In this document: positions 1 through 8,580 of the stretch, in pieces
How positions within the stretch are numbered: the stretch's first letter is position 1
Layout: the number at the start of each line of letters is the position of its first letter
Assembly (NCBI GenBank): GCA_003225615.1
Contig: QIAS01000069.1
Span: 1-15,630, forward strand
Source: Acidobacteriota bacterium
GTDB lineage: Bacteria > Acidobacteriota > Terriglobia > Terriglobales > Acidobacteriaceae
Length of the DNA stretch: 15,630 nucleotides
Direction of reading: 5' to 3'
Program-made: the position numbers and the translations under genes
The notes under the pieces: model-generated
The model's input: only the letters and a program-made list of their open reading frames with translations
What the model was told of the DNA's origin: nothing
Database searches by the model: none

Positions 1-1139
1 TTCTGGGCTTTCAGATAGTAGGCGTCATAATAGCCCGCGCTCAACGCGTAAGTGCCGAGCATGATGCGCCGCTTCACTTCTGCGCCAAATCCCTGGTCTC
101 GCGTGCGGCGATACATTTCAGAAAGCACACGGGCATCCCGGGCCCGATATCCGTAGCGCACGCCATCAAAGCGCGCGAGATTGGAGGAAGCCTCCGCCGT
201 AGCCACAATGTAATAAGTAGGAATGGCATAGGGAGTATGCGGCAACGACACCGGCACGATCTCGCACCCCAAATTAGCGAGCTGCTGAATTGCGGTTTCT
301 ACCGCCTGGCGGACCTCGCTGTCCAAACCTTCGCCAAAATATTCCTTGGCCACACCAATGCGAAGCCCGTGAACCGGCTTTTCAAGTTCGGCCACGTAAT
401 CGGGTACGGGGACATCGGCGGAAGTAGAGTCCATGGGATCACGCCCGGCGATAGTACGCAGCACGATGGCTGCATCCTTGACGGTTCTGGCAAGCGGGCC
501 CACATGATCGAGTGAGGAAGCAAACGCGATTAATCCGTAACGCGAGACGCGGCCATAAGTAGGCATCAATCCGACCACGCCACAAAACGAAGCCGGCTGC
601 CGAATAGAGCCGCCAGTATCCGAGCCCAAGGTCACCACCGCCATTCCCGCAGCCACGGCTGCCGCCGATCCGCCTGAAGATCCGCCAGGCACGCGGCTAG
701 GATCGCGAGGGTTGCGGACAGGCCGAAATGCGGAGTTCTCATTCGACGACCCCATCGCGAATTCATCGCAATTCATTTTTCCCAATACGACCGCTCCGGC
801 CTGCTCCAGTCGCGCGACCGCGGTGGCATCGTAAACAGGAATGAAGTTGTCCAGGATTTTCGAGCCGGCGGTGGTGCGCACGCCGCGGGTATTCAAGACG
901 TCCTTTATGCCCACCGGAACGCCAGCCAGCGGTGGCAATGGCTTGCCCTTGGCTGCGAGCTGGTCCACGCGGCGGGCCTGCTCGAGAGCGCGCTCGTTGG
1001 AGAGGGTCAGGTAAGCGCCAATCTCAGAATCACGCGTTTTGATGTTGCGGTAGAAAGACTCCGCTAAAGCTACAGCGCTGGTTTTGCCTTGCTGGATGGC
1101 GGAACGGGCCTCATCGATGGTGAGATTGCTAACTTCCAT
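1..1139 (-). CDS. gatA: Glutamyl/aspartyl-tRNA amidotransferase subunit A (partial, left edge)
   Basis: GatA is the amidase subunit of GatCAB, which converts Glu-tRNA(Gln) or Asp-tRNA(Asn) to the amidated form in the cytoplasm using ammonia from glutamine. About 379 N-terminal codons are present; the family is usually about 485 residues, so the C-terminal fifth lies outside the window. The amidase-signature triad is visible and in the standard numbering: Lys79 in GVPVGIKDV, Ser154 in [10 protein letters not shown] and Ser178 in [11 protein letters not shown]. The start is the ATG at 1139, whose product begins [14 protein letters not shown]; no strong Shine-Dalgarno is seen before it. It is the last visible gene of a minus-strand operon, 3 bases after the DUF5076 gene. 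Gene identity is very safe. Confidence 0.97.
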   Translation of the reverse strand, partial: MEVSNLTIDEARSAIQQGKTSAVALAESFYRNIKTRDSEIGAYLTLSNERALEQARRVDQLAAKGKPLPPLAGVPVGIKDVLNTRGVRTTAGSKILDNFIPVYDATAVARLEQAGAVVLGKMNCDEFAMGSSNENSAFRPVRNPRDPSRVPGGSSGGSAAAVAAGMAVVTLGSDTGGSIRQPASFCGVVGLMPTYGRVSRYGLIAFASSLDHVGPLARTVKDAAIVLRTIAGRDPMDSTSADVPVPDYVAELEKPVHGLRIGVAKEYFGEGLDSEVRQAVETAIQQLANLGCEIVPVSLPHTPYAIPTYYIVATAEASSNLARFDGVRYGYRARDARVLSEMYRRTRDQGFGAEVKRRIMLGTYALSAGYYDAYYLKAQ

Positions 1140-1142
1140 GAA

Positions 1143-1439
1143 TCAGACGAACTTGCCCTTGGCCTTGGCGGTGGGGGCGTTCAACTCGGCATTGAAGACG
1201 GCGCGGATCTTGTGAATGGTTTCTTCCTTATCCCAGTGCTTGCTTTCATGCAAGGCATTGGCCACATGGCGAACAATGTCGGTCAGCAGAATTCCCCAGC
1301 CGATTGCCATGTGCTCGTCATCCCAGGCGTTCATATTCAAACTGCAATGTAGGCCGCCCTGGGCGATCCAGGCGCGCACCAATTCGCAAGCCTTTTTATC
1401 CGATGCAGCCGAGGGCGGAACACGAAGTTCGCCAGACAT
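1143..1439 (-). CDS. DUF5076 domain protein
   Basis: This 98-residue cytoplasmic protein resembles the DUF5076 family, which has no known function. The family look is in the core ELVRAWIAQGGLHCSLN, then WGILLTDIVRHVANAL, and a C-terminal helix with IRAVFNAE followed by a Pro/Lys-rich end. There is no signal peptide, membrane helix or Cys/His metal cluster. The ATG at 1439 has GAGGAG three bases upstream, so the start is well supported. It lies between gatC (38 bases upstream) and gatA (3 bases downstream) on the same strand, so it is very probably co-transcribed with the amidotransferase. Whether it acts with GatCAB is not shown by the sequence. The family assignment is from memory of the pattern. 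Confidence 0.8.
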   Translation of the reverse strand: MSGELRVPPSAASDKKACELVRAWIAQGGLHCSLNMNAWDDEHMAIGWGILLTDIVRHVANALHESKHWDKEETIHKIRAVFNAELNAPTAKAKGKFV

Positions 1440-1477
1440 AGACTCCTCTCTGTACGATCCGAAAATCGCAAGCTTCG

Positions 1478-1816
1478 CTAGCGTTCAATCACCTTGGGGA
1501 CTTTGAAGAAAGTGCCATCCGCATCGGGGGCGTTCTTTAAAGCTTCTTCACGCGGCAAGGAAGGACGCAACCCATTTGGAATGTCCTCCCGCATGGCGTA
1601 AGCGAAATGCTCGCTCCCCTGCTTCGAGTCGTCCACTGCATACCGGTTGGAAACTTGCGCCATAGGTGGCACGTTCTCGGTATTGAGCTGGTTAAGCCGA
1701 TCAATGTACTCAAGGATGGAATTGAGGTCGCGGAGCATGCGTGCACGTTCTTCCGCCGTTAATTCCAAGTTGGCAAGCTCGGCCACATAGGAAACGTCTT
1801 TATCGGAAACTTTCAT
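1478..1816 (-). CDS. gatC: Glutamyl/aspartyl-tRNA amidotransferase subunit C
   Basis: GatC is the small subunit that wraps around GatA and stabilises the GatCAB complex. The product is 112 residues, slightly longer than the usual 95-100. It shows the typical start MKVSDKDVSYVAELANLELT, the middle helix LNSILEYIDRLNQLNTENVPPMAQV, and the late segment LREEE-like PREEALKNAPDADGTFFKVPKVIE. The frame stays open further upstream to 2056, but that extension overlaps the DUF721 gene. The ATG at 1816 is chosen because it begins the conserved GatC N terminus and forms a 4-base ATGA overlap with the upstream stop, which suggests translational coupling. In many genomes gatA follows directly; here a DUF5076 gene intervenes. 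Confidence 0.95.
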   Translation of the reverse strand: MKVSDKDVSYVAELANLELTAEERARMLRDLNSILEYIDRLNQLNTENVPPMAQVSNRYAVDDSKQGSEHFAYAMREDIPNGLRPSLPREEALKNAPDADGTFFKVPKVIER

Positions 1817-2118
1817 ACTCTGGTGGAGCGGCCATTCTTGTCGGCCCGGTCCGCGAGTTGCTGTCCAGCGAGGATAAATTCGATTCGCTTCACGCTCTCC
1901 CCAACATAACGGTTGATCACCGCCAGATACTGCGGAGCGAAGCTCTGCAATTCTTTCCGCCATCCCACATCGGGGACTTCCACTCGCAATACACCTTGCG
2001 CGAAATCGACTGCCCGGGTGCGCTCGGCGACGGTGCTCCCACAGGCAAGCGGCCACGCCAAAACGGGGCCCTCCCCGGCGCGGGCGCGCCGTAACGCGCT
2101 GGCCATCAGCCGCTCCAA
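1813..2118 (-). CDS. DUF721 / DciA-like protein
   Basis: The product resembles the DUF721 family, which includes DciA, a loader of the replicative helicase in bacteria lacking DnaC. The family pattern is visible: LAWPLACGSTVAERTRAVDF, then GVLRVEVPDVGWRKELQ, then LAVINRYVGESVKRIEFIL near the end. The first ordinary start in frame is the TTG at 2118, giving 101 residues. The frame stays open back to a TAA near 2170, and the extra codons (RYILEHLGSG) look like genuine protein. A CTG at 2139 preceded by GAGAGG is a possible earlier start. The gene ends in an ATGA overlap with gatC and heads the operon. Family assignment is good; the helicase-loading role is known for relatives and is inferred here. 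Confidence 0.8.
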   Translation of the reverse strand: MERLMASALRRARAGEGPVLAWPLACGSTVAERTRAVDFAQGVLRVEVPDVGWRKELQSFAPQYLAVINRYVGESVKRIEFILAGQQLADRADKNGRSTRV

Positions 2119-2182
2119 TCCTGATCCAAGATGCTCCAGGATGTACCTCTCAGGAAAATTTCGTTAGCGGTGGAAGTCTTCA

Positions 2183-2191
2183 ATTTTAGCA
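2183..2191 (-). promoter_or_regulatory. Putative extended -10 promoter of the DUF721-gatC-gatA operon
   Basis: On the minus strand the bases read TGC followed by TAAAAT, an extended -10 pattern about 65 bases upstream of the TTG start. No good -35 is seen. It lies in the divergent gap with yggX. This is pattern matching only. Confidence 0.35.
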
Positions 2192-2266
2192 TCACGGGCT
2201 TTCCTGCACAGGAGGGGAATTACTCGGAAGGACCAGTCTTGCTCGGGCGTGCTCTCGGTTGGCGTG

Positions 2267-2275
2267 TGAGATAAT
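2267..2275 (+). promoter_or_regulatory. Putative extended -10 promoter of yggX
   Basis: TGA followed by GATAAT forms an extended -10 element, which would start transcription about 20 bases before the yggX ATG and leave the GAGGAAGA ribosome site in the leader. No clear -35 hexamer is seen at the usual spacing. Confidence 0.4.
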
Positions 2276-2303
2276 TTCTTTGAAGCCTAATCGAGGAAGA
2301 ACA

Positions 2304-2585
2304 ATGGCACAGCGCTTGGTTCATTGCGTGAAGTTGCAAAAAGACTTACCCGGTTTGGACGAGCCCCCTTTCGACACCGAACTCGGCAAGAGAATCTACG
2401 AGAACGTCTCCCGCGAAGCCTGGAACGGGTGGACGGAGTTCTGCAAGATGCTGCTCAACGAATACCGGCTGAACCCGGCACGCAAGGAAGATCAGGCTGC
2501 CATCGTGCAGCAGATGGAGCAGTATTTCTTTGGTCAAGGCGTTGCCCCGCCGGAACAGTACGTGCCCCCAACTCAAAAGTCCTGA
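2304..2585 (+). CDS. yggX: Probable Fe(II)-trafficking protein YggX
   Basis: YggX-type proteins are small cytoplasmic proteins that protect iron-sulfur enzymes from oxidative damage and are thought to handle ferrous iron. The 93-residue product matches the family length and has its hallmarks: a Cys near the N terminus (Cys8, in VHCVKLQ), the core ELGKRIYENVSREAWNGW, then MLLNEYRLN and a C-terminal EQYFFGQG. The frame is open from an ATG at 2259. The ATG at 2304 is preferred because GAGGAAGA lies three bases before it and the family begins here. It is a single gene, divergent from the gat operon and convergent with the barrel genes. There are 46 bases before the next stop, without an obvious terminator hairpin. 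Confidence 0.93.
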   Translation: MAQRLVHCVKLQKDLPGLDEPPFDTELGKRIYENVSREAWNGWTEFCKMLLNEYRLNPARKEDQAAIVQQMEQYFFGQGVAPPEQYVPPTQKS

Positions 2586-2631
2586 ATCGATTGTTGCAAA
2601 TGCGGCGTGCGGCCATTGGAAGCCCAGTTTC

Positions 2632-3153
2632 TTAGAAGTTGAACACCAGCCCTGTAGAAAGCCGGAAATTCCCCTCCTTGGTGCCGAACAATTTCGTGTG
2701 CAGGTAATCTCCCTGCACGCGCCACGCAAAAATACGCAGAACCTTGTAATCAAGACCGCCTCCCCCGGCATAGGCGAAGGAAGTGTCGGAGTCGGAGAAC
2801 CCCGCGATGCCGGTATTCATGTGCGCGGCGCCGCCCAGCACGTGCGCAAAAGGACGAACTTTCCCTGCCGACATAGAGATTCGTGGCCCAAACAAGAAAT
2901 TGTATTCCTTGACCGTCACGCCATTCGGCGTTCCATAATGACCGCTCACATCAGCCGCAATCCCAAACCAGGGAAGAAACAATTTTCCTTCCAGCGAACC
3001 GATCCACCCGTTCAGGTTGGCATGGTTTCCCCCGCCCTGGTCGAACCGGTTATACGAATAGCCTACAAAGACATTGCCCTTGGGTAGTATCTGAGCGCTT
3101 GCCGCACTGGCCAGCAGCAAGAACACGGGAGCAAGTGAAAGGAATTTGCGCAC
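2632..3153 (-). CDS. Outer-membrane beta-barrel protein, short paralog
   Basis: A 173-residue protein with a signal peptide (Lys/Arg start, hydrophobic LSLAPVFLLLASAASA, likely cut after Ala20) followed by alternating hydrophobic and polar strands rich in Gly and aromatics. This is typical of 8-stranded OmpA/OmpX-like barrels. The C terminus is LSTGLVFNF, ending in Phe, the classic signal for outer-membrane assembly. Start is the GTG at 3153, with AGGAGGAG four bases upstream. It is a clear paralog of the gene just upstream at 3241-4011: both share a WRVQ(G/A)DYL(H/R)T segment and the (L/V)STG(L/I)V(F/L)NF end. No enzymatic motif is present, and substrate or role is unknown. The two genes lie 87 bases apart and may form an operon. 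Confidence 0.85.
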   Translation of the reverse strand: MRKFLSLAPVFLLLASAASAQILPKGNVFVGYSYNRFDQGGGNHANLNGWIGSLEGKLFLPWFGIAADVSGHYGTPNGVTVKEYNFLFGPRISMSAGKVRPFAHVLGGAAHMNTGIAGFSDSDTSFAYAGGGGLDYKVLRIFAWRVQGDYLHTKLFGTKEGNFRLSTGLVFNF

Positions 3154-3240
3154 TGAACTCCTCCTGCAGTTTTCAAGGTTAGATTCTTGATCGACATCGT
3201 TGGATGCGAGGCCCTCTTCACGAATTTGCCTCTTAACGCT

Positions 3241-4011
3241 TCACGGGGTCGTGAGAGTCCTTCTCTTCTTCTTATGGGTGAAGTTCAAAACAATCCCTGT
3301 AGACACGCGATAGTTGTCTTCGTAGTAGTTGAAAAATCGTGTTCGCAAATAGTCGGCTTGTACCCGCCAGGCCAAACGCTGGCTGATCCTGTAGTCAGCA
3401 CCCAGGCCTAGTGCGATGGCAAATTTGCTGTCGGACTCCGAGACTCCCAAGATGCTGCCCTTGACGTGTGCTTTTCCGAAAAGGCCTTGCGCGTACGGGG
3501 TAAATTTTTCCCACCTCCGATAGGGCACTCGCGCGCCGAACAGGTACGTGAACAGACGCGTATTCACCGTCAAGTTAGTAGTAGACGTAGGACACAGGGG
3601 AGGACACGGAGGGAACGGAGTCGGAACCGCAACTGGGATTTGGGCATTGCCGTAACTGGTGCCAAAATCTGCCACCAGCCCCAGCCAGCGAACGACGTTC
3701 AGACTCAAGGTGGCCTCCCATCCGTCCAGCCGCACCCGCGTGTTGGTGGAAAAAGGATCTGCGCTCACGTAGGTATAGCCGCCGTACAGTTCAGCGATCG
3801 GTAAGCGCGACGGCTCCGGCGCGCTCGGCGGCTCAGGAATTTGCGGCTCTGGTGCGGTTTGCGGCTCGGGGGGATTCTGCGGCGCTGGCGGGTTGGCGGG
3901 CGCTGGTGGATTTTGGGATGCTGGCGGATTCTGCGGCTCGTTTGTCTGCTGTGCTTCCGTGCTTACGCAAAACGCCAATATCAACAGGGCCAAAGCCAGC
4001 CGTTTAGTCAC
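3241..4011 (-). CDS. Outer-membrane beta-barrel protein with Pro-rich linker
   Basis: A 256-residue exported protein. Residues 1-20 are a signal peptide (hydrophobic LALALLILAFCVST, likely cut after EA). Residues about 22-68 are a Pro/Gln/Glu/Ala-rich low-complexity linker with repeated QNPPAP-like units. From about 70 onward is an 8-stranded type barrel paralogous to the neighbour at 2632-3153. The linker may span peptidoglycan or extend through the periplasm; that is inference. Unlike its paralog it does not end at the NF of the last strand but carries 12 more residues, THKKKRRTLTTP, so the usual C-terminal Phe is internal. The GTG at 4011 is the start, with AGGAGG five bases upstream. The Cys at position 15 is not in a good lipobox. 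Confidence 0.83.
   Translation of the reverse strand: MTKRLALALLILAFCVSTEAQQTNEPQNPPASQNPPAPANPPAPQNPPEPQTAPEPQIPEPPSAPEPSRLPIAELYGGYTYVSADPFSTNTRVRLDGWEATLSLNVVRWLGLVADFGTSYGNAQIPVAVPTPFPPCPPLCPTSTTNLTVNTRLFTYLFGARVPYRRWEKFTPYAQGLFGKAHVKGSILGVSESDSKFAIALGLGADYRISQRLAWRVQADYLRTRFFNYYEDNYRVSTGIVLNFTHKKKRRTLTTP
3825..3950 (-). repeat. Low-complexity repeat encoding the Pro-rich linker
   Basis: Degenerate tandem units coding for QNPP(A/E)P-type residues inside the larger barrel gene. On the plus strand this appears as repeated GGCGGNTTCTGCGG-like words. Such tracts change length easily by slippage. Confidence 0.6.
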
Positions 4012-4030
4012 TAAGTCCTCCTGCCAAAGT

Positions 4031-4108
4031 ACTCAGCGCCCTCCGCGAACTTTGCGGTTGAAGCATTAAACCGCTGAGATTGCAAAGTTAATGCAGCGTG
4101 CGCAGAGA
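4031..4108. repeat. Decayed palindromic intergenic repeat
   Basis: The arms CTCCGCGAACTTTGCGGTT and AACCGC...TTGCAAAGTTAATGC...GCGCAGAGA are imperfect reverse complements around a short loop at 4060-4068; the inner stem is GCGGTT/AACCGC. It resembles degenerate mobile palindromes found between genes in many bacteria. Only one copy is in the window, so its repeat nature is inferred. Confidence 0.4.
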
Positions 4109-4363
4109 AACCATTCGAACTTGAAACAATAAATGATTGGAGCAAGGGCGCGGAATACTTGCTGTAGCTCCGCCAACATCAGGAGAGTTCCGCCGAAAGC
4201 TGTATTCCGCTCATTGGTCACTTCGCCTGTCCAGCACGTGAAATGGCCCTTTCGATTCAAAAATCCACAGCTTTTTTGTCTTTGGTAGCGCAATCACCAG
4301 CACAATCGAGTAACGTTAACCTATCAACTCTCACGAATAATCAGGAAAGCGCATTCATTCCAC

Positions 4364-4370
4364 AAGGAGG
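4364..4370 (+). promoter_or_regulatory. Ribosome binding site fixing a TTG start for the STAS gene
   Basis: AAGGAGG sits eight bases before the TTG at 4379 and 20 bases before the first ATG at 4391, so the TTG is the better start. Confidence 0.75.
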
Positions 4371-4378
4371 ACACTGTT

Positions 4379-4741
4379 TTGGCATTACATATGGAAGTCC
4401 GTCCTCGCGGGCACGTCATGATCCTGCATTGTAAAGGCCGGCTCGTATATCGCGACGAAACTGCGGCATTCTCCCAAAAAGTGGGCGAGTTGCTGGAACG
4501 CCACCACCCGCTGGTGGTGGACTTCACAGCACTCGACACCATTGACAGCGCCGGTCTTGGAGAACTTGTGCTCCTGCACATGTGGGCCCAAACCAGCAAC
4601 CGTTCCATAAGGCTCGCGAATCCAAACTCGAAAGTCCGACATTTGCTGAAAATTACTAATCTGCTGTCCGTTCTGTTTGTATACGCTACGCTGGAAGAGG
4701 CGGTAAACGCCTCGACCCGTGACCTGGCCCGTCCGGCGTAA
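4379..4741 (+). CDS. STAS-domain anti-sigma factor antagonist
   Basis: A 120-residue single-domain STAS protein of the SpoIIAA/RsbV type. In the known systems such proteins bind an anti-sigma kinase and are switched off by phosphorylation of a conserved Ser. Here the site is Ser57 in DTIDSAGLGELV, in the right place after the strand LVVDFTAL. The N-terminal strands (MEVRPRGHVMILHCKGRLVY) and the last helix (TLEEAVNAS) also fit. The start is TTG, chosen from the AAGGAGG spacing. No anti-sigma kinase, phosphatase or sigma factor gene is next to it, so it is an orphan and its partner is unknown. It could instead act in a non-sigma STAS switch. It is convergent with the LysR gene, six bases between stops and no terminator. 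Confidence 0.88.
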   Translation: MALHMEVRPRGHVMILHCKGRLVYRDETAAFSQKVGELLERHHPLVVDFTALDTIDSAGLGELVLLHMWAQTSNRSIRLANPNSKVRHLLKITNLLSVLFVYATLEEAVNASTRDLARPA

Positions 4742-4747
4742 TCGGGC

Positions 4748-5665
4748 TTAATGCTCTCGTTCAAATCGATAGCGCCCTTGCTGTTCCGATGCTACCGCCT
4801 CCGCCACCGCTAGAAACGCGCGCGCTGCATGCGAGAGACTGGCTTTTTTCCTGTATACCAGGCGCAGCTTGCGCTGCAGATGCAGTTCGCGCACGAAAAT
4901 GCGTACCAACTCCCCCCGCGCCAGCTCATTCTCCACACTGATTTCCGGCACCAGGGCCACCCCGTTGCCCATGGCGACAAACCGTTTTATCGCCTGCAAC
5001 GTGGGCAGTTCGATGTCCATGTGCAAAGGAGTTTTGTGCCGCTTGAACGCCTGTATCACCTTCTCCCGATAAGGCGAGGAGACGATGTGCGCCACGAACG
5101 ACTCTGTCCCCAATTGCCGGATGCTGACCTGCTGCGACTTGGCCAAAGGATGCCGCGGGGGAACCACTAACACCAACTCGTCCAGGTAAACCACCACCGA
5201 GCGCAATTGCGCATCCTGAGGATCATAGGACAACACCCCAATTTCGACAGTATGCCGTAGCAAGTCGTCGGGAATATGGCTGCCCAGCGAGCGCTGCACG
5301 GTGATCTTGATCATGGGATGCAATCGCCGGAATTCGGCCAGCACCGGCAGCAGATAAAGCGCGGTAAATTCATTGGCGGCGATCTCCAGTTTGCCTTTGT
5401 GCATTTCCCGCAGTTCCACCAGTGCTTCGCGCGCGTTATTGCGCAGGTTCAGCAACTGCTCCGCATAATCCTGTAGTACCCGGCCGGCATCGGTAAGCAC
5501 GCCTTCACGAGAGGAACGGTCGAATAAGGGTTCCCCCAGTTCTTCTTCCAGCTTGTGGATGGTCTGGCTCACCGCTGACTGGGTGCGGAACAGTTTTTCG
5601 GCGGCTCGCGAAAAGCGCCTCTCATGCGCCACCGCCAAAAAGACTTCCAGCTGCGAAAGCTCCAT
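4748..5665 (-). CDS. LysR-family transcriptional regulator
   Basis: A 305-residue LysR-type regulator. Residues 1-60 form the winged helix-turn-helix (MELSQLEVFLAVAHERRFSRAAEKLF, then SAVSQTIHKLEEELG and LFDRSSREGVLTDAG). A linker helix follows, then an effector-binding domain from about 88 to 295 with KGKLEIAANEFTALYLLPVLAEFRRLHP and VAMGNGVALVPE. The frame can be extended six codons to a TTG at 5683, but AAAGGAG lies inside that extension, five bases before the ATG at 5665, so the ATG is used. It is divergent from the leuA-like gene with 144 bases between starts, the classic LysR arrangement, so control of the leuA-leuB pair and of itself is likely but inferred. The effector is unknown; 2-isopropylmalate or a related keto acid is a guess. 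Confidence 0.93.
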   Translation of the reverse strand: MELSQLEVFLAVAHERRFSRAAEKLFRTQSAVSQTIHKLEEELGEPLFDRSSREGVLTDAGRVLQDYAEQLLNLRNNAREALVELREMHKGKLEIAANEFTALYLLPVLAEFRRLHPMIKITVQRSLGSHIPDDLLRHTVEIGVLSYDPQDAQLRSVVVYLDELVLVVPPRHPLAKSQQVSIRQLGTESFVAHIVSSPYREKVIQAFKRHKTPLHMDIELPTLQAIKRFVAMGNGVALVPEISVENELARGELVRIFVRELHLQRKLRLVYRKKASLSHAARAFLAVAEAVASEQQGRYRFEREH

Positions 5666-5741
5666 GGCCGCTCCTTTAGCCAAACTTACCCGTCTATTAG
5701 CGGAACTTATTGTGTTCAGTATTACTTATGATGTTTGTAGG

Positions 5742-5771
5742 ATTATAAGCTTTGCTTTATCCTCCTGTCGA
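5742..5771 (-). promoter_or_regulatory. Putative sigma70 promoter of the LysR gene
   Basis: On the minus strand TCGACA (5 of 6 matches to the -35 consensus) is followed after 18 bases by a perfect TATAAT. It points toward the LysR start. It overlaps the leader of the divergent leuA-like gene and an imperfect dyad ATAAGC-TTT-GCTTTAT (5745-5760), a plausible regulator site. Confidence 0.5.
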
Positions 5772-5809
5772 CGTAGCATAGTTTTTTCTATCCAAGGAGG
5801 CTTTCGCTC

Positions 5810-7159
5810 ATGGAACGAGCGCGGATTCGGGTGTTCGACACCACTCTGAGAGACGGCGAACAGTCGCCGGGCTGCAGTATGAACGTTCACGAAAAGCTGC
5901 GTCTGGCACGCCAGCTCGATCGTGTGGGTGTGGACATCATTGAAGCCGGGTTTCCCATCGCGTCCGACGGTGATTTCGAAGCCGTCCAAGCCATCGCGGC
6001 AGCCCTGCGCAGGCCGACCATCGCAGGCTTGGCGCGAGCCTGTTCGCCGGACATTGAGCGCGCCTGGCAAGCCCTGAAAGGCGCGGCGTTTCCCCGCATT
6101 CACGTATTCCTGGCCACCTCCGACATCCATCTCAAGTACAAGCTGAGAATTTCGCGCCAGCAGTGCCTGGAACAGGCGCGCGACTCGGTGCGATTGGCGA
6201 AGTCCTTGTGCACCGACGTGGAATTTTCTCCCGAAGACGCCACCCGCACCGATCCTGAGTTCCTATGCCAGGTGCTCGAAGCTGTGGTTGAGGCCGGCGC
6301 CACCACTCTCAACATTCCCGACACCGTCGGTTACACCATGCCGGCGGAGTTCAACGAACTGATTCACAGCATTCGCCGGCGAGTTCGGGGGATCGAAGGA
6401 GTAACTATCTCCGCTCACTGCCACAACGATCTCGGGCTAGCCGTGGCCAACTCCTTGGCAGCCATTGCCGCCGGAGCGCGTCAAGTTGAGTGCACTATCA
6501 ACGGCATCGGCGAACGTGCCGGAAATGCTTCCCTGGAAGAGATTGTGATGGCGATGCGGGTGCGTCCTGATTTGCATCCCTACGACACAGGCGTAGTCAG
6601 CAGTCAGCTTTTTCCCGCCAGCCAACTGCTAAGCGAAATCACCGGAGTTCCCGTACAACCCAACAAAGCCATTATCGGCCGCAACGCATTTGCTCACGAA
6701 GCGGGCATTCACCAGGATGGCGTACTCAAGAATCCTTTGACCTACGAGATCATGACACCTCAATCGGTGGGTGTGCCCGACTCCAAGCTGGTACTGGGCA
6801 AGCATTCCGGACGTCACGCGCTGAGTCTTCGTTGCGAACAACTCGGCTACCAATTCGAGCGTCGCGAACTTGACGAAATCTACCGCCGCTTTGTTCTGTT
6901 GGCGGATCAAATCAAGAATGTCCAAGACCATCATCTCCTGCAGTTAATCCGTGAAAGCTGCGGGAGGTCACAACGCATACCACCCGCTCACGTAGAAGAA
7001 GTTACTATCGCGATGGCGGCAGCGGCGGGACAAAGCCGAATATCGGATTATTCGTCCAAGCCGATTGCCCTTCCAAACGATTTTCCGACTCATGAGCTGC
7101 CACGCAATTCCATGGCCGAGCACCACTGTGAACAGGAAGATTATCTCTGGGGAGTGTAG
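5810..7159 (+). CDS. leuA: 2-isopropylmalate synthase lacking the usual regulatory domain
   Basis: LeuA condenses acetyl-CoA with 2-oxoisovalerate, the first committed step to leucine. The catalytic TIM barrel is complete: [13 protein letters not shown] (Arg14, Asp15), metal ligands His203 and His205 in [16 protein letters not shown], and [16 protein letters not shown]. The linker subdomain follows with [32 protein letters not shown] and [10 protein letters not shown]. After about residue 385, where the leucine-binding LeuA_dimer domain (about 120 residues) should begin, there is only a roughly 65-residue tail with no likeness to it, and no other frame supplies it. The length of 449 compares with about 500-520 for feedback-regulated enzymes. 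It may be insensitive to leucine, or work on a related keto acid (homocitrate or citramalate synthase-like). ATG at 5810 has AAGGAGG nine bases upstream. Confidence 0.85.
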   Translation: MERARIRVFDTTLRDGEQSPGCSMNVHEKLRLARQLDRVGVDIIEAGFPIASDGDFEAVQAIAAALRRPTIAGLARACSPDIERAWQALKGAAFPRIHVFLATSDIHLKYKLRISRQQCLEQARDSVRLAKSLCTDVEFSPEDATRTDPEFLCQVLEAVVEAGATTLNIPDTVGYTMPAEFNELIHSIRRRVRGIEGVTISAHCHNDLGLAVANSLAAIAAGARQVECTINGIGERAGNASLEEIVMAMRVRPDLHPYDTGVVSSQLFPASQLLSEITGVPVQPNKAIIGRNAFAHEAGIHQDGVLKNPLTYEIMTPQSVGVPDSKLVLGKHSGRHALSLRCEQLGYQFERRELDEIYRRFVLLADQIKNVQDHHLLQLIRESCGRSQRIPPAHVEEVTIAMAAAAGQSRISDYSSKPIALPNDFPTHELPRNSMAEHHCEQEDYLWGV

Positions 7160-7263
7160 GTGGACCTTGCCGATTCTCCGCAGCCTGTGTAGCCAGCCCA
7201 GGTAGAATGTCTGTTCGCTAGCTAACCGTGTGACTATGCGTCGGAATCTACAATAGGCGCACC

Positions 7264-8385
<1,122 letters not shown>

Positions 8386-8443
8386 CCAAAGTTACCTACG
8401 ATTTTATCCTTGGCCCCGCTTGCCTTTTTGTTGCCAGCCACTG

Positions 8444-8467
8444 TCAATACGGTATGTACTGTATTGA
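8444..8467. repeat. 24-base imperfect dyad downstream of leuB
   Basis: TCAATAC at 8444-8450 is matched by GTATTGA at 8461-8467, and inner bases GTA/TAC also match, giving 20 of 24 positions symmetrical. There is no T-run after it, so it is not a standard terminator. It could be an operator for the small gene at 8581. Confidence 0.55.
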
Positions 8468-8580
8468 ACTGCTTCTCCCTGCCCGCTGGACACGCCGCCT
8501 GCGACATTTCCACCGTTTCCACAGGCAGGCTCTTGCAACGCCAGGTGTAGAATTAGTGCACTCCGGTGGGAGACTCCCCC

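Larger units (their letters stand above)
4012..4378. other. Intergenic region between barrel gene and STAS gene
   Basis: A 367-base gap with both flanking genes pointing away, so it must hold two promoters. It contains the decayed palindrome at 4031-4108 and the strong ribosome site of the STAS gene at 4364-4370. Open frames here (for example 4066-4293 minus) lack a ribosome site and family-like sequence and are not called. No convincing -35/-10 pair was found. Confidence 0.6.

Noticed and set aside
1817..2056. N-terminal extension of GatC
   Set aside because: It overlaps the DUF721 gene in another frame and is outside the conserved GatC start; the ATGA overlap fixes the ATG at 1816.
2202..2213. 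Palindrome TCCTGCACAGGA between dciA-like gene and yggX
   Set aside because: Only 5-bp arms; easily expected by chance.
4066..4293. 75-codon frame on the minus strand in the barrel-STAS gap
   Set aside because: No ribosome site, unusual composition, and it overlaps the decayed palindrome.
5666..5683. Six-codon N-terminal extension of the LysR protein from a TTG
   Set aside because: The AAAGGAG ribosome site lies inside it, and LysR proteins typically start at MELSQLEVF-like sequence.
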